Positions 42,458 to 51,698 are shown, numbered from the stretch's first letter. The stretch is DNA of 64,000 nt from Flavihumibacter sp. ZG627 (GCF_000814325.1 NZ_JPHF01000002.1:558001-622000); one strand, 5' to 3'. Numbers and translations: made by a program. Notes: generated from the letters alone by a model not told the origin.

Positions 42458-44182
42458 ATGGATGCAGCAATTCAAGCAAAAGTAGACCAGTGGCTAAATG
42501 GAAATTACGATTCCACCACAAAAGAATCAATTCAGAATCTATCTAAAGAAAACCCGGCTGAGTTAACAGATTCCTTTTATCGGAACCTGGAATTTGGAAC
42601 TGGCGGTCTTCGCGGTATAATGGGTGTTGGCTCCAACCGCATGAATAAATACACGATCGGGATGGCAACACAGGGCTTTGCCAACTATCTCAAAAAAACT
42701 TACGGCGATTCGGAGATCAAGGTAGCCATTGCACATGACAGCCGTAACAATAGCCGTTTTTTCGCAGAAACCACCGCAAACGTTTTTGCGGCCAATGGAA
42801 TCAAAGTATACCTGTTTGAGGCGCTGAGACCCACCCCCGAACTGAGTTTTACCATTCGCCATTTCGGCTGCCAGGGCGGTGTTGTATGCACAGCTTCACA
42901 TAACCCAAAAGAATACAATGGTTATAAAGCTTATTGGAATGATGGTGGACAATTGGTTCCTCCTCACGACAATAACGTAATTTTTGAAGTGGAGAAAATC
43001 GCCTCTATGGATGAGGTAAAATGGGATGGCGGAGAAAAAAACATAACGATCATAGGTCCCGAAATTGATGAGGCGTATATAAAAATGGTAAAGGGCCTTA
43101 GTGTTTATCCCGATGTCATAGAAAGGCAGAAAGACCTGGGAATTGTTTATACACCAATCCATGGAACGGGTATCACCCTGGTACCCCAGGTGCTTAAAGA
43201 ATTTGGCTTTACAAATGTGACAATTGTTGAAGAACAAAGCGTTCCGGATGGGAATTTCCCAACAGTTGGCTATCCTAATCCGGAGGAGGCAGATGCGATG
43301 GCCTATGGCTTAAGGAAAGCAAAGGAAATTAATGCGGATATCCTCCTCGGTACCGACCCCGATGCTGATCGCGTAGGCATTGGCGTGAAAGATAATGATG
43401 GTAACTGGGTACTCATGAATGGTAATCAGACTGCAGTGCTTGCCTTCAATTATATGATTGAAGCGCGCAAGGCAAAGGGTTTGTCAAAACCAAATGATAT
43501 GGTCGTTAAAACCATTGTTACTACTGAACTGATTGATGAGATCGCCCGCCAAAATGAAATTACCTGTTACAATGTTCTTACAGGATTCAAATGGATCGCC
43601 GAACTAATCAAAGAGAAAGAAGGAAAAGAGAATTACGTGGTAGGTGGTGAAGAGAGTTATGGTTTAATGATAGGATCCCAGATCCGTGATAAAGATGCCA
43701 TCAGTGCCGTAGCAATGCTATGTGAAATGGCGGCATATGAGAAAGATAAGGGACGGAGCCTCTACCAGAAACTTATTGATCTTTATGTTCAATATGGCTA
43801 CTATAAAGAACACCTTATTTCGATTACTAAAAAGGGAATGGATGGCCAGCAGCAGATCGCTGCCATGATGGAATCATACCGCAGCAACCCGCCAAAGATG
43901 ATCAATGGATCGCCGGTTGTGATGCTCCTGGATTACGAACTGCAGAAGGGCCGTAACCTGCAGACCGGTGAGGAGTGGACAATTGCATTACCCAAGAGCA
44001 ATGTATTGCAATTTGTTCTTGAAGATGATAGCAAGATAAGCGCAAGGCCCAGTGGAACCGAGCCCAAAATAAAATTCTACTTCAGTGTGAACACTACTCT
44101 TCCCGACGCAGCTTCTTTCACTGCGGCTGAACAAGAAATGGATGCACGAATAAAAGGAATAATAAGCGATATGAAATTGTGA
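42458..44182 (+). CDS. Phospho-sugar mutase (phosphoglucomutase/phosphomannomutase)
   Basis: A 574-residue alpha-D-phosphohexomutase. VVCTASHNPKEYNGYKAYW carries the phosphoserine loop; ILLGTDPDADRVGIG is the metal-binding D-x-D-x-D-R motif; VGGEESYGLMIG is the sugar loop; and ARPSGTEPKIKFYF is the phosphate-binding end. It interconverts glucose or mannose 1- and 6-phosphates, feeding nucleotide-sugar and glycogen synthesis. ATG at 42458 is preferred over 42422. It begins 100 bp from the divergent DUF2279 gene; a palindromic TCAGTTTTGAAAACTGA stands between. Confidence 0.94.
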   Translation: MDAAIQAKVDQWLNGNYDSTTKESIQNLSKENPAELTDSFYRNLEFGTGGLRGIMGVGSNRMNKYTIGMATQGFANYLKKTYGDSEIKVAIAHDSRNNSRFFAETTANVFAANGIKVYLFEALRPTPELSFTIRHFGCQGGVVCTASHNPKEYNGYKAYWNDGGQLVPPHDNNVIFEVEKIASMDEVKWDGGEKNITIIGPEIDEAYIKMVKGLSVYPDVIERQKDLGIVYTPIHGTGITLVPQVLKEFGFTNVTIVEEQSVPDGNFPTVGYPNPEEADAMAYGLRKAKEINADILLGTDPDADRVGIGVKDNDGNWVLMNGNQTAVLAFNYMIEARKAKGLSKPNDMVVKTIVTTELIDEIARQNEITCYNVLTGFKWIAELIKEKEGKENYVVGGEESYGLMIGSQIRDKDAISAVAMLCEMAAYEKDKGRSLYQKLIDLYVQYGYYKEHLISITKKGMDGQQQIAAMMESYRSNPPKMINGSPVVMLLDYELQKGRNLQTGEEWTIALPKSNVLQFVLEDDSKISARPSGTEPKIKFYFSVNTTLPDAASFTAAEQEMDARIKGIISDMKL

Positions 44183-44248
44183 TCATCTATATTAAGCGGT
44201 AAATGATGAGGAATTCATCGTTCACCCTCTTTCCTTATCTTGTGCCCG

Positions 44249-44914
44249 ATGAGAACTTTCGAAGACACATACCGTCATAAGGGACTTAGAAAAAGACTGG
44301 TGGCACTCTTAAAAGAAAAAGGCATCTCCGATGAAAGAGTACTTGAAGCCATCAATGATATTCCACGTCATTATTTTCTTGATTCAGCTTTTGACGAAAA
44401 GGCCTATGAAGACAAAGCCTTTCCCATTGCTGTTGGTCAAACGATCTCTCAACCATATACCGTTGCATACCAGACACAGCTGCTTGAATTAAAGCCCTTC
44501 GACAAAGTGCTGGAGATCGGAACGGGAAGCGCTTACCAGGCATCTGTACTAGCGGAAATGGGCGTACAGGTATTTACAATTGAAAGACAGAAAGCCCTGT
44601 TTGAAGAAAATAAAAAGTTCCACTACTTAAAAAAATACTCAAACATTAAATTTTTTTATGGTGATGGGTTCGCGGGCCTGCCCACTTATGCACCCTTTGA
44701 TAAAATCATCATCACTGCCGCTGCGCCTTTTATCCCCGATAAACTCATTGCCCAACTTAAGACTGGTGGTAAAATGGTGATACCTGTAGGGGATGGTGCG
44801 GTACAACGCATGTTAAGACTAACCAAACATGCCGACGGTTCCTATAGTGAAGAGATTTTTGCCAATTTTTCTTTTGTACCCATGCTGGAAGGCAGGGAAG
44901 GGAATGGTTCTTAA
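44249..44914 (+). CDS. pcm: Protein-L-isoaspartate O-methyltransferase
   Basis: A 221-residue AdoMet methyltransferase that repairs isoaspartyl damage. VGQTISQPYTVAYQTQLLEL is the conserved substrate-side stretch, VLEIGTGSAYQASVLAEMG is motif I, and FDKIIITAAAPFIPDKLIAQ is the post-motif region of PCMT. ATG at 44249 gives the family start MRTFEDTYRHKGLRKRL; a TTG at 44240 is possible. It follows the mutase gene by 66 bp and is convergent with the hydrolase gene (10 bp). Confidence 0.95.
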   Translation: MRTFEDTYRHKGLRKRLVALLKEKGISDERVLEAINDIPRHYFLDSAFDEKAYEDKAFPIAVGQTISQPYTVAYQTQLLELKPFDKVLEIGTGSAYQASVLAEMGVQVFTIERQKALFEENKKFHYLKKYSNIKFFYGDGFAGLPTYAPFDKIIITAAAPFIPDKLIAQLKTGGKMVIPVGDGAVQRMLRLTKHADGSYSEEIFANFSFVPMLEGREGNGS

Positions 44915-44924
44915 TCAATTTTTT

Positions 44925-45767
44925 TTAAAGAAATTCAATCACTTTCCGTACAACTTTATTATCCCGGTATATTCGCCGGTGCCCTAATTCTTTGGTGATC
45001 ATAAATTCAATATTAGGAAGATTTTTATTCATTATAGGTTTTACATCCTTTAGAGGGGTGATATCATCATCTTCATCATGTACCCAGAGTATCCTGCCAT
45101 GTACATTGGTGAGCGCCCGGGCAATGGAATAATGTTGGGATGGAAAACCTCCTTTTTCTATAATGATTTTTTCAAACTCATCCCTGATACTTACATCAAG
45201 CTGCAGGAATTTAAATAAAGAATCTATGGCTGTTACTGTTTCTGTTGCTGGTGCAATAAGCGCAATTCTGTACTGGTCACCATGCTGAATATTTTCCAGG
45301 AAATGTACTAACGAGAGGCCGCCAAAGGAATGTGCCATAAAGCTTTCTATGGGACCTAACCCATTGTAAACTGCAGCGATTGTTCTCATATAAACCGGCA
45401 GACTGATCTGGGAACCTTCAGATGCCCCATGAGCCGGAGCATCGGCAGCTATCACTTCATAACCTTTTTTGATGAGAGGTATGATATAGCGGTCAAAATT
45501 TCGTGCAGAAGATTCAAAACCATGTATAATCATTGCCTTTCTGATACCTCCCTTATTCCACCTGTAAACAGCAACCCTGTATCCCTCTACCTGGATATAA
45601 AGCCTGTCGGCCTTGTCAAAGATAGGTGGCTCCTTTCTTTTTGTTTTACGGAAGGGGGTGCAGAAAATTTCAAAGGCTTGTTCTGCAGCTTTTCTCTTAG
45701 AAAAAACTGAAGTAAGACTCAATTTTGCCCGGAGGTAATTGATGGCAAGCTTTTGTGCTATTTTCAT
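44925..45767 (-). CDS. Alpha/beta hydrolase
   Basis: A 280-residue alpha/beta-hydrolase fold protein. MIIHGFESSARNFDRYII holds the oxyanion loop, FMAHSFGGLSLVHFLEN supplies the nucleophile serine (elbow H-S-F-G-G), and WVHDEDDDITPLKDV with ELGHRRIYRD provide the acid and histidine. No signal peptide. It may be an esterase or lipase; substrate unknown. It is divergent from the DUF2520 gene with only 17 bp between the start codons, so promoters overlap. Confidence 0.88.
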   Translation of the reverse strand: MKIAQKLAINYLRAKLSLTSVFSKRKAAEQAFEIFCTPFRKTKRKEPPIFDKADRLYIQVEGYRVAVYRWNKGGIRKAMIIHGFESSARNFDRYIIPLIKKGYEVIAADAPAHGASEGSQISLPVYMRTIAAVYNGLGPIESFMAHSFGGLSLVHFLENIQHGDQYRIALIAPATETVTAIDSLFKFLQLDVSIRDEFEKIIIEKGGFPSQHYSIARALTNVHGRILWVHDEDDDITPLKDVKPIMNKNLPNIEFMITKELGHRRIYRDNKVVRKVIEFL

Positions 45768-45784
45768 GCAACCAAATATACTAG

Positions 45785-46543
45785 ATGAAACTTGTTTTGA
45801 TAGGTTCTGGAAATGTTGCTAAAACACTGGCAGTATTATTTAAAAATGCTGGCCACGAATTACTCCAGGTATATGGCCGTGATGAAAATAAGGCCTCAGA
45901 TTTTTGCGAAATGTTGGGGATACCATATACCACACATTGGCAGCAGATAAATCCTGATGCTGTTCTTTATATTATTGCTATATCCGATTCAGCGCTCCCT
46001 GAAATGGGCAGGTATCTATCCCTGCCGGGAAAATTGGTGGTTCATACAGCCGGAACAGTTTCTAAGGAGGTATTATCGGGTATTAGTGATCGATATGGAG
46101 TATTGTACCCGCTTCAGAGTTTAAGAGGGTCGGCGCCAGTTACAGCCCAATTCCCTTTCCTCATCAATGCTTCCAACCCACCTGATATCGAACTGCTGAT
46201 TAACCTGGTGAGTTCAGTTGGCGCCGATTTTCAAATAGTTGACGACGAACAGCGTGCAAGAATGCACCTTGCTGCAGTTTGGGTCAACAACTTCCCGAAC
46301 CTTTTTTACAGAATCGCCTATAATCTTTGTGAAGAAAACAAAACAGAGTTTAAATTATTACTTCCATTGATCAGCGAAACTGCTTTAAGGATGGATGGAA
46401 CTGATCCTGCAAAATGGCAAACCGGACCGGCAAGCAGGGGAGATGTTGGTACTATTAAAGCCCACCTTGATATGATGAAAAATCACCCGCACTGGCAACA
46501 GATTTATTCGATACTGAGCGAAGAAATAAAAAAAGGGAGTTGA
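45785..46543 (+). CDS. Rossmann-like and DUF2520 domain protein
   Basis: A 252-residue protein with an N-terminal F420-oxidoreductase-like Rossmann fold (MKLVLIGSGNVAKTLAVLFK) and a C-terminal DUF2520 helical domain (LAAVWVNNFPNLFYRIAYNL, GPASRGDVGTIKAHLDMMKN). It resembles reductases of the 6PGDH/ketopantoate type. Its chemistry is unknown. In other Bacteroidota I recall it next to KdsC-like, UbiA-like and Maf genes; here these follow only after the SRPBCC, ferredoxin and IscX genes. Confidence 0.86.
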   Translation: MKLVLIGSGNVAKTLAVLFKNAGHELLQVYGRDENKASDFCEMLGIPYTTHWQQINPDAVLYIIAISDSALPEMGRYLSLPGKLVVHTAGTVSKEVLSGISDRYGVLYPLQSLRGSAPVTAQFPFLINASNPPDIELLINLVSSVGADFQIVDDEQRARMHLAAVWVNNFPNLFYRIAYNLCEENKTEFKLLLPLISETALRMDGTDPAKWQTGPASRGDVGTIKAHLDMMKNHPHWQQIYSILSEEIKKGS

Positions 46544-46548
46544 TAATT

Positions 46549-47565
46549 CTATTCGATAGGTTGCACAATATCTGTTCTCACTTCATACATTGATTTCTTC
46601 TTTGAAGGATCATCAACATAAATATCATAAGGAGAGCCAACTGCCCTTTTGTTATTAGCCTTTAGCCACTCTTTGATTCTGTCATACGCCTGGCTCGATT
46701 GTTCATAAGGGCCATAATAGTGCACTACCACTGCATTTCCGGGAGGGAGTTTCCTGAATTTTACTCTTCCTGATGTTACCGCGGGGGCAGATTTTACAGG
46801 TATGGCCGCCTCTATAAGAAATGGCTCTGATTCAGAATAATACCAGGCCATAGGCATTCCAGCATACTCTAATGCATGGTCTTTCATTAGTGAATCAATC
46901 TCACCATATGCCTTCTGTAATAAAGGACCAATATCCCCCATAGTTCGAGCTGTATCCATAATTGTTAATACCTGCATAGCATCAGTGCGGATGGGTTCAA
47001 TGGTCATACTAACCTGCTTTGATTTAAACTTACCTGATTCTATTTTCTGCTTTAACTGACTTAGGCCATTATCAAAATCAGGCCCTATCATCCTGTCAAA
47101 AAACAGTCCAAACCAGCGGTTTATGGGATTATGTCCAAGTACAGCGTTCATGCTCCAGGTAATACTCGTTTTTTCGCCCACCTGCTTTATATCCCAACCA
47201 CCAATTGATGGCTCATCAAATCCTTCAAACTCCAGGCTTGTTGTCACTTTCTTATCCGGTATTGATTCTATTATGGATAATTTTCCATTTCCCACCTGGT
47301 CATTTTCACTTTGCCATGTATACCAGGCACCCTTCCCCTCTGTAAGAGGACCATATTCCAGTTTCATATCCGGATCTTTCTGATTCCATGGCATCCAATC
47401 ATTATATGTTTTAAGATCATTTACCACCCCATAAACTGTAGAAGCAGGTGCATTTATATCTATGGAGCGTTGAACCATAACAGTTCCGGGTAAGATGGCG
47501 CCAATGAGAACCAGCAAGGCCACAACTGCTGCGATCCAGAGAAGGATCCGGGTGATTGATTTCAT
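46549..47565 (-). CDS. SRPBCC family protein with GyrI-like effector-binding domain
   Basis: A 338-residue protein anchored or exported by an N-terminal hydrophobic helix (ILLWIAAVVALLVLIGAILP). Residues 30-175 form a START/SRPBCC ligand-binding fold (RSIDINAPASTVYGVVNDLK, SLEFEGFDEPSIGGWDIKQV). The C-terminal part (about 185-338) resembles the GyrI/AraC effector-binding fold (KFRKLPPGNAVVVHYYGPYE). Both folds bind hydrophobic small molecules. It ends 5 bp from the DUF2520 stop (convergent) and is divergent from the ferredoxin gene. Confidence 0.85.
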   Translation of the reverse strand: MKSITRILLWIAAVVALLVLIGAILPGTVMVQRSIDINAPASTVYGVVNDLKTYNDWMPWNQKDPDMKLEYGPLTEGKGAWYTWQSENDQVGNGKLSIIESIPDKKVTTSLEFEGFDEPSIGGWDIKQVGEKTSITWSMNAVLGHNPINRWFGLFFDRMIGPDFDNGLSQLKQKIESGKFKSKQVSMTIEPIRTDAMQVLTIMDTARTMGDIGPLLQKAYGEIDSLMKDHALEYAGMPMAWYYSESEPFLIEAAIPVKSAPAVTSGRVKFRKLPPGNAVVVHYYGPYEQSSQAYDRIKEWLKANNKRAVGSPYDIYVDDPSKKKSMYEVRTDIVQPIE

Positions 47566-47613
47566 ATTGATTGGTTAGAGAACATTAAAGTAGGAAATTC
47601 TTCGCAGAACCAA

Positions 47614-47621
47614 TATTTTTG
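47614..47621 (+). promoter_or_regulatory. Candidate -7 box of the ferredoxin operon
   Basis: TATTTTTG, 19 bases before the ferredoxin ATG, matches TAnnTTTG. No TTTG -33 element at the usual spacing is visible. Confidence 0.4.
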
Positions 47622-47640
47622 CACCCCTAAAAGGACATAG

Positions 47641-47979
47641 ATGTATTCAATCACTTTTTCTTTCGAGCAAAAAGGTATTCCTTCCGTAACGCTGGATAAT
47701 GTTGCACCTGATCAGAGCCTGCTTGAAATTGCACTTGATAATAATATTGAATTACATCATAACTGCGGCGGGGTATGCGCCTGTAGTACCTGTCATTTAT
47801 ACATAAATAAAGGAGAGGACCTGGTTGAAGAACTCTCCGAGAAAGAAGAGGATTTCATTGACCGGGCCGTTAATCCACGATTAAATTCAAGGCTGGGTTG
47901 CCAATGCATACTTTTACCGGGAAAATCAGGTACTCTTTCAGTGACCCTTCCTGATCAAACCCAATTTCTCGGAGAATAA
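47641..47979 (+). CDS. fdx: 2Fe-2S ferredoxin (adrenodoxin/Isc type)
   Basis: A 112-residue ferredoxin. The cluster ligands follow the C-x5-C-x2-C-x35-C pattern: cysteines 42, 48 and 51 in NCGGVCACSTCHLYI, and 87 in SRLGCQCILLPG. Cysteines 46 and 89 are extra. Isc-type ferredoxins supply electrons for Fe-S cluster assembly or other reductases. It precedes iscX by 26 bp, as in proteobacterial isc operons, supporting a role in cluster assembly. Confidence 0.9.
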   Translation: MYSITFSFEQKGIPSVTLDNVAPDQSLLEIALDNNIELHHNCGGVCACSTCHLYINKGEDLVEELSEKEEDFIDRAVNPRLNSRLGCQCILLPGKSGTLSVTLPDQTQFLGE

Positions 47980-48005
47980 TACTACACAACAAATCGTAAA
48001 GAGCT

Positions 48006-48248
48006 ATGTCACACTTTGAACCTCCCATACATTGGAATGATTATGAAGATATCGCGCTTAAATTGTATGAGCGTTTTGGTGATGAATTCAATGAAGGCAA
48101 GATCTACCGGATCCGTTTTACTGATTTGCTTGAATGGGTACTTCAAATACCTAACTTCACCGGCAAACGGGAAGAATCCAATGAGGGTCACCTTGAAATG
48201 ATTCAAAGTAGCTGGGTTTACGAATGGAGAGATAACCAGAAATCTTAG
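48006..48248 (+). CDS. iscX: IscX/YfhJ family Fe-S assembly protein
   Basis: An 80-residue acidic protein with the IscX winged-helix motif: IHWNDYEDIALKLYERFGDE, IRFTDLLEWVLQIPNF and EGHLEMIQSSWVYEWRD align along the family. IscX binds the desulfurase IscS and iron and tunes cluster assembly. The tail gene kdsC begins one base after its stop, so it is in one operon with fdx and kdsC. Confidence 0.9.
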   Translation: MSHFEPPIHWNDYEDIALKLYERFGDEFNEGKIYRIRFTDLLEWVLQIPNFTGKREESNEGHLEMIQSSWVYEWRDNQKS

Positions 48249-48249
48249 T

Positions 48250-48765
48250 ATGCTCAATAAGTTCAAACAAATAACCACTTTTGCCTTCGATGTTGATGGA
48301 GTGTTGACTGATGGCTCTATTATTTTGTTTGATGATGGTCAGCAGGTACGCAAGATGAATATAAAAGATGGATATGCGCTCCAACTGGCCATAAAAAAAG
48401 GGTATAGAGTGGTTGTGATCTCGGGGGGAACTTCTGATGCCGTTCGCCAGCGACTGAATAAATTAGGTATTCATGATGTTTTCCTCAAAGTTGATAACAA
48501 AGTTGAGGTTCTGGAGCAATACCGCAGCGAACATAATCTTCACTGGCAGGAAATTTTGTTCATGGGAGATGATATCCCTGATTATAGTGTAATGGAGATG
48601 GTTGGAATGCCATGTTCTCCCTCAGACGCGGTTCCCGAAATTAAACATATATCAACCTATATCAGTCCCGCGCGGGGAGGAGAGGGCTGTGTTCGTGATG
48701 TTATTGAAAAGGTAATGAAGCTTCGAGGCCATTGGAGTATAGACAGCAGTGTTTCCAGCAAATAG
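48250..48765 (+). CDS. KdsC-like HAD phosphatase
   Basis: A 171-residue HAD subfamily IIIA protein without cap domain. FAFDVDGVLTDGSIIL carries the two aspartates; VISGGTSDAVRQRLNKLGI and FLKVDNKVEVLEQY provide motif II and the lysine; FMGDDIPDYSVMEMVGM is motif IV. In the KDO pathway the family dephosphorylates KDO 8-phosphate. KDO-specific C-terminal tail residues are present in form (YISPARGGEGCVRDV). It starts one base after iscX. Confidence 0.9.
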   Translation: MLNKFKQITTFAFDVDGVLTDGSIILFDDGQQVRKMNIKDGYALQLAIKKGYRVVVISGGTSDAVRQRLNKLGIHDVFLKVDNKVEVLEQYRSEHNLHWQEILFMGDDIPDYSVMEMVGMPCSPSDAVPEIKHISTYISPARGGEGCVRDVIEKVMKLRGHWSIDSSVSSK

Positions 48766-48822
48766 ATATAGGATTCAGCAAAGCGGTTCTTTATTTATAT
48801 TTTAGCGGCTCAAACTACTGGC

Positions 48823-49782
48823 TTGAAACTTATCGCTGCTTTTTTCCGGTTAATCAGGTGGCCTAATTTATTCTTCATCATTATTACCCAGGTGTTGTTC
48901 TACTCCTGTATTTTGATACCGGCAGCCAGTAATGATAATAGCCTGTTTCAATCCGATCTTCCCCTAAAGTTAAATTACTATTATTTTACCTTACTGGTAA
49001 TATCTTCCGTATTGATAGCTGCAGCAGGATATATAATCAATGATTATTTCGACCTCAATATAGATCAGGTGAATAAGCCGGGTAATATTGTTATACAACG
49101 GATCATCAGCCGTAGATGGGCAATTCTCTGGCACCTGTTATTGTCTGCAGCTGGAATTGCCATAGCATTCTGGCTTTCCTGGAAATTAAAGAACCCTGTG
49201 ATCGGTTTCGCTAATACCGGTTGTGTGTTGTTATTGTGGTTATATTCTACATCTTTTAAGAAACAGTTACTGATTGGAAATATCCTCATCTCACTTCTAA
49301 CGGCCTGGGTTATACTGGTTATATATTTTGCGGAGCTAAGCGTGAGCCGGTTTGATGAAGCGAATTATCGCAACATTATTCGTTCCGTATTTAAATTCAC
49401 GGTGATCTATAGCAGTTTTGCTTTCATTATCTCCCTGATCAGAGAGGTGATAAAAGATGTGGAGGACCGGGATGGAGATGCAAAATATGGATGCAGGACC
49501 ATGCCCATAGTTTGGGGTATTCCGGCAACTAAAATGTTTGCCTCAATCTGGTTATTTGTGCTTTGCGGCGCTCTCGTCATCATGCAACTTTATGGATTGC
49601 TGCAGGGATGGTGGATAGGGGCACTGTATTGCACCTTTGCAGTAGTGATTCCTCTTGGCCAAACCTTTATTGATCTTAGAAAAGCTTCTGTTACGGCCGA
49701 TTATCATCGCCTGAGCCAGAAAATAAAATGGATAATGTTTGCCGGTATATTATCAATGATCTTCTTTAAATGGTACCTCTGA
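48823..49782 (+). CDS. UbiA-family prenyltransferase
   Basis: A 319-residue membrane protein with 8-9 helices. The first aspartate-rich motif is NDYFDLNIDQVNKPG (near residue 68) and the second is VIKDVEDRDGDAKYGCRTMP (near residue 208); both bind the prenyl diphosphate through Mg2+. It resembles geranylgeranylglycerol-phosphate geranylgeranyltransferases and homogentisate/menaquinone prenyltransferases of Bacteroidota. The start is a TTG at 48823. Its stop TGA overlaps the maf ATG. Confidence 0.85.
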   Translation: MKLIAAFFRLIRWPNLFFIIITQVLFYSCILIPAASNDNSLFQSDLPLKLNYYYFTLLVISSVLIAAAGYIINDYFDLNIDQVNKPGNIVIQRIISRRWAILWHLLLSAAGIAIAFWLSWKLKNPVIGFANTGCVLLLWLYSTSFKKQLLIGNILISLLTAWVILVIYFAELSVSRFDEANYRNIIRSVFKFTVIYSSFAFIISLIREVIKDVEDRDGDAKYGCRTMPIVWGIPATKMFASIWLFVLCGALVIMQLYGLLQGWWIGALYCTFAVVIPLGQTFIDLRKASVTADYHRLSQKIKWIMFAGILSMIFFKWYL

Positions 49783-50345
49783 TGGAAAGAATTATACTCG
49801 CTTCTCAGTCACCTCGAAGAAAGCAACTTCTTGAATGGGCTGAGATAGAATTTGACATTATTGTTCGGCCAACAGAAGAAACATTTCCGGAAGGCCTGTC
49901 CACAGCCGAGATACCAATATATATTGCCCGCAAAAAAGCCATGTTGGTAGAGGAAGAACTAAGCCATGACCACCTCATTCTGGCTGCAGATACCGTGGTG
50001 GTACTGCATGGTGAAATAATTGGCAAACCCACCGACAGAAATAATGCTATACAGATACTTCAACGATTGTCGGGCCAGGAGCACCAGGTAATTACTGGGG
50101 TGGTTATGCGTAAAGGAAGGAAGGAAGTTTCTTTCTCGGATACAACAACTGTTTTATTCCATCCTTTAACATTTGAGCAGGTCACTTTCTATGTTGACAA
50201 ATACATGCCTTATGATAAAGCCGGCGCATATGCCATCCAGGAATGGATTGGTGTAACCGGAATAAAAAGCATCAACGGTGATTTTTATAATGTTATGGGC
50301 CTTCCAGTCAGCAGGGTTGTTCATATACTACAAAACTGGCAATAG
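49782..50345 (+). CDS. maf: Maf family nucleotide pyrophosphatase
   Basis: A 187-residue protein of the Maf/YceF/YhdE class, which hydrolyses dTTP, UTP or modified nucleotides. IILASQSPRRKQLLEWA is the N-terminal loop with the conserved serine and arginine pair, ILAADTVVVLHGEIIGKP the catalytic D-T-V part, and YDKAGAYAIQEWIGVTGIKS the C-terminal motif. ATG at 49782 overlaps the upstream TGA (TGATG), pointing to translational coupling; an ATG 4 codons upstream is possible. Confidence 0.95.
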   Translation: MERIILASQSPRRKQLLEWAEIEFDIIVRPTEETFPEGLSTAEIPIYIARKKAMLVEEELSHDHLILAADTVVVLHGEIIGKPTDRNNAIQILQRLSGQEHQVITGVVMRKGRKEVSFSDTTTVLFHPLTFEQVTFYVDKYMPYDKAGAYAIQEWIGVTGIKSINGDFYNVMGLPVSRVVHILQNWQ

Positions 50346-50394
50346 GGTGATTTAACGGTTGACAGGGCTGCTTGTGCTTTCTATATTGTAATAC

Positions 50395-51651
50395 ATGAAA
50401 GAAAATTTATTGCAATATATCTGGAAGGAGAAATATTACCGGTATACAGAGCTTGTTACAGAAAGCGGGGAGGAACTTGTGGTTCTTGATACAGGTCAGT
50501 GGAACAAACACCAGGGTCCTGATTTCCTTGACGCGAGAATTCGTTTGAATGGTACACTATGGGCAGGAAATATAGAGATACATATAAAAAGCTCACAATG
50601 GTACCAGCATAATCATGCAGATGACCCACATTACCGGAACGTGATACTGCATGTTGTATGGGAAGATGATGATAGTTTACTTTCATCACATATGCCTACG
50701 CTCGTATTGCAGCATCGGGTTTCATCTATAATGCTGGATAAGTATAATAAATTGATGGAACAACCGCATAGCATACCCTGTCAGGATTTGCTGCATCTGG
50801 TGAACACAGAAACATGGGATGAATGGAAGCAGGTTTTGCTGCAGGAAAGGCTGAGACGAAAAGCATCCTTATTATTGAGCAGTCTCCACGACACAAAAAA
50901 TAGTTGGGAAGAAGCTACATGGTGGTGGATAGCCAGGCATTTTGGCGGCCCTGTGAATGCTGCCTTCTTTGAACAGGTAGCCCGTAGCATTAGTACCAGG
51001 ATACTTGCACGACATCGCAATAATGTGATCCAGCTTGAAGCTCTCTTACTTGGACAAGCCAACCTGCTGCAGGAATCCAATGTTGATCCATACGTGCAGT
51101 TATTGCAGAGAGAATACTTCTTCCTCAGGAATAAATACCAGTTAAAAAATGTACATGGTCATGCCCAGTTATTAAGGATGCGGCCCGCCGGCTTTCCGGC
51201 TATACGACTTGCACAGCTTGCCATGCTTGTAAAACAATCAGGAAGATTACATTTCAATATTCTGGAGGCCAGCTCCCTAACAGAACTAGAAAAATTACTA
51301 GAGATTACTGCCAATGATTTCTGGCACTATCATTATACACTTGAGGAGCCTACTCCTTTTCAGCCCAAACATCTGGGAAAGGATATGCAGCAGCACCTGA
51401 TCATAAATGCCATTGCGCCGTTGGTTTTTGCATTTGGAACTAAACAGCAACAACCACATTTCCAGCAACGATCCGTCAAATGGATGGAAACAATGGATCC
51501 GGAACATAATAGTATATTGAGGAGTTGGAAAAATGCAGGTGTTTCTTCCCTCAACGCAGCCGATAGCCAGAGCCTGACTGAATTAAGAAAATGTTATTGT
51601 AGTGCACAACGATGCCTCGATTGCAAAATCGGTCAAACAATAATCAAATAA
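50395..51651 (+). CDS. DUF2851 family protein
   Basis: A 418-residue protein in the DUF2851 family, found mostly in Bacteroidota. The conserved N-terminus MKENLLQYIWKEKYYRY and the block QGPDFLDARIRLNGTLWAGN followed by IEIHIKSSQWYQHNHADDPH, with YRNVILHVVWEDD, are diagnostic. The EIHIKSSQW-x-x-H arrangement of acidic and basic residues looks like a PD-(D/E)xK-type nuclease site, but this is my inference. The tail has C-x6-C-x2-C (KCYCSAQRCLDCKIG), a possible metal site. No membrane segments. Confidence 0.85.
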   Translation: MKENLLQYIWKEKYYRYTELVTESGEELVVLDTGQWNKHQGPDFLDARIRLNGTLWAGNIEIHIKSSQWYQHNHADDPHYRNVILHVVWEDDDSLLSSHMPTLVLQHRVSSIMLDKYNKLMEQPHSIPCQDLLHLVNTETWDEWKQVLLQERLRRKASLLLSSLHDTKNSWEEATWWWIARHFGGPVNAAFFEQVARSISTRILARHRNNVIQLEALLLGQANLLQESNVDPYVQLLQREYFFLRNKYQLKNVHGHAQLLRMRPAGFPAIRLAQLAMLVKQSGRLHFNILEASSLTELEKLLEITANDFWHYHYTLEEPTPFQPKHLGKDMQQHLIINAIAPLVFAFGTKQQQPHFQQRSVKWMETMDPEHNSILRSWKNAGVSSLNAADSQSLTELRKCYCSAQRCLDCKIGQTIIK

Positions 51652-51670
51652 TAGCACTTCGCATTAAACC

Positions 51671-51698
51671 CTATAACCTATTGCTTATTGCCTATTGC
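51671..51698. repeat. Partial heptameric repeat (element E)
   Basis: CTATAAC, CTATTGC, TTATTGC and CTATTGC follow each other in 7-nt phase, the reverse complement of the GGCAATA-type units at 53888-53908. The OsmC stop codon and its last residues lie within these units (minus strand TGG CAA TAG). A left arm is not clear here. Confidence 0.6.

Noticed and set aside
44190-44230. Small inverted repeat GATGA/TCATC after the mutase gene
   Set aside because: Five-base arms with no T-run are too weak to call a terminator.
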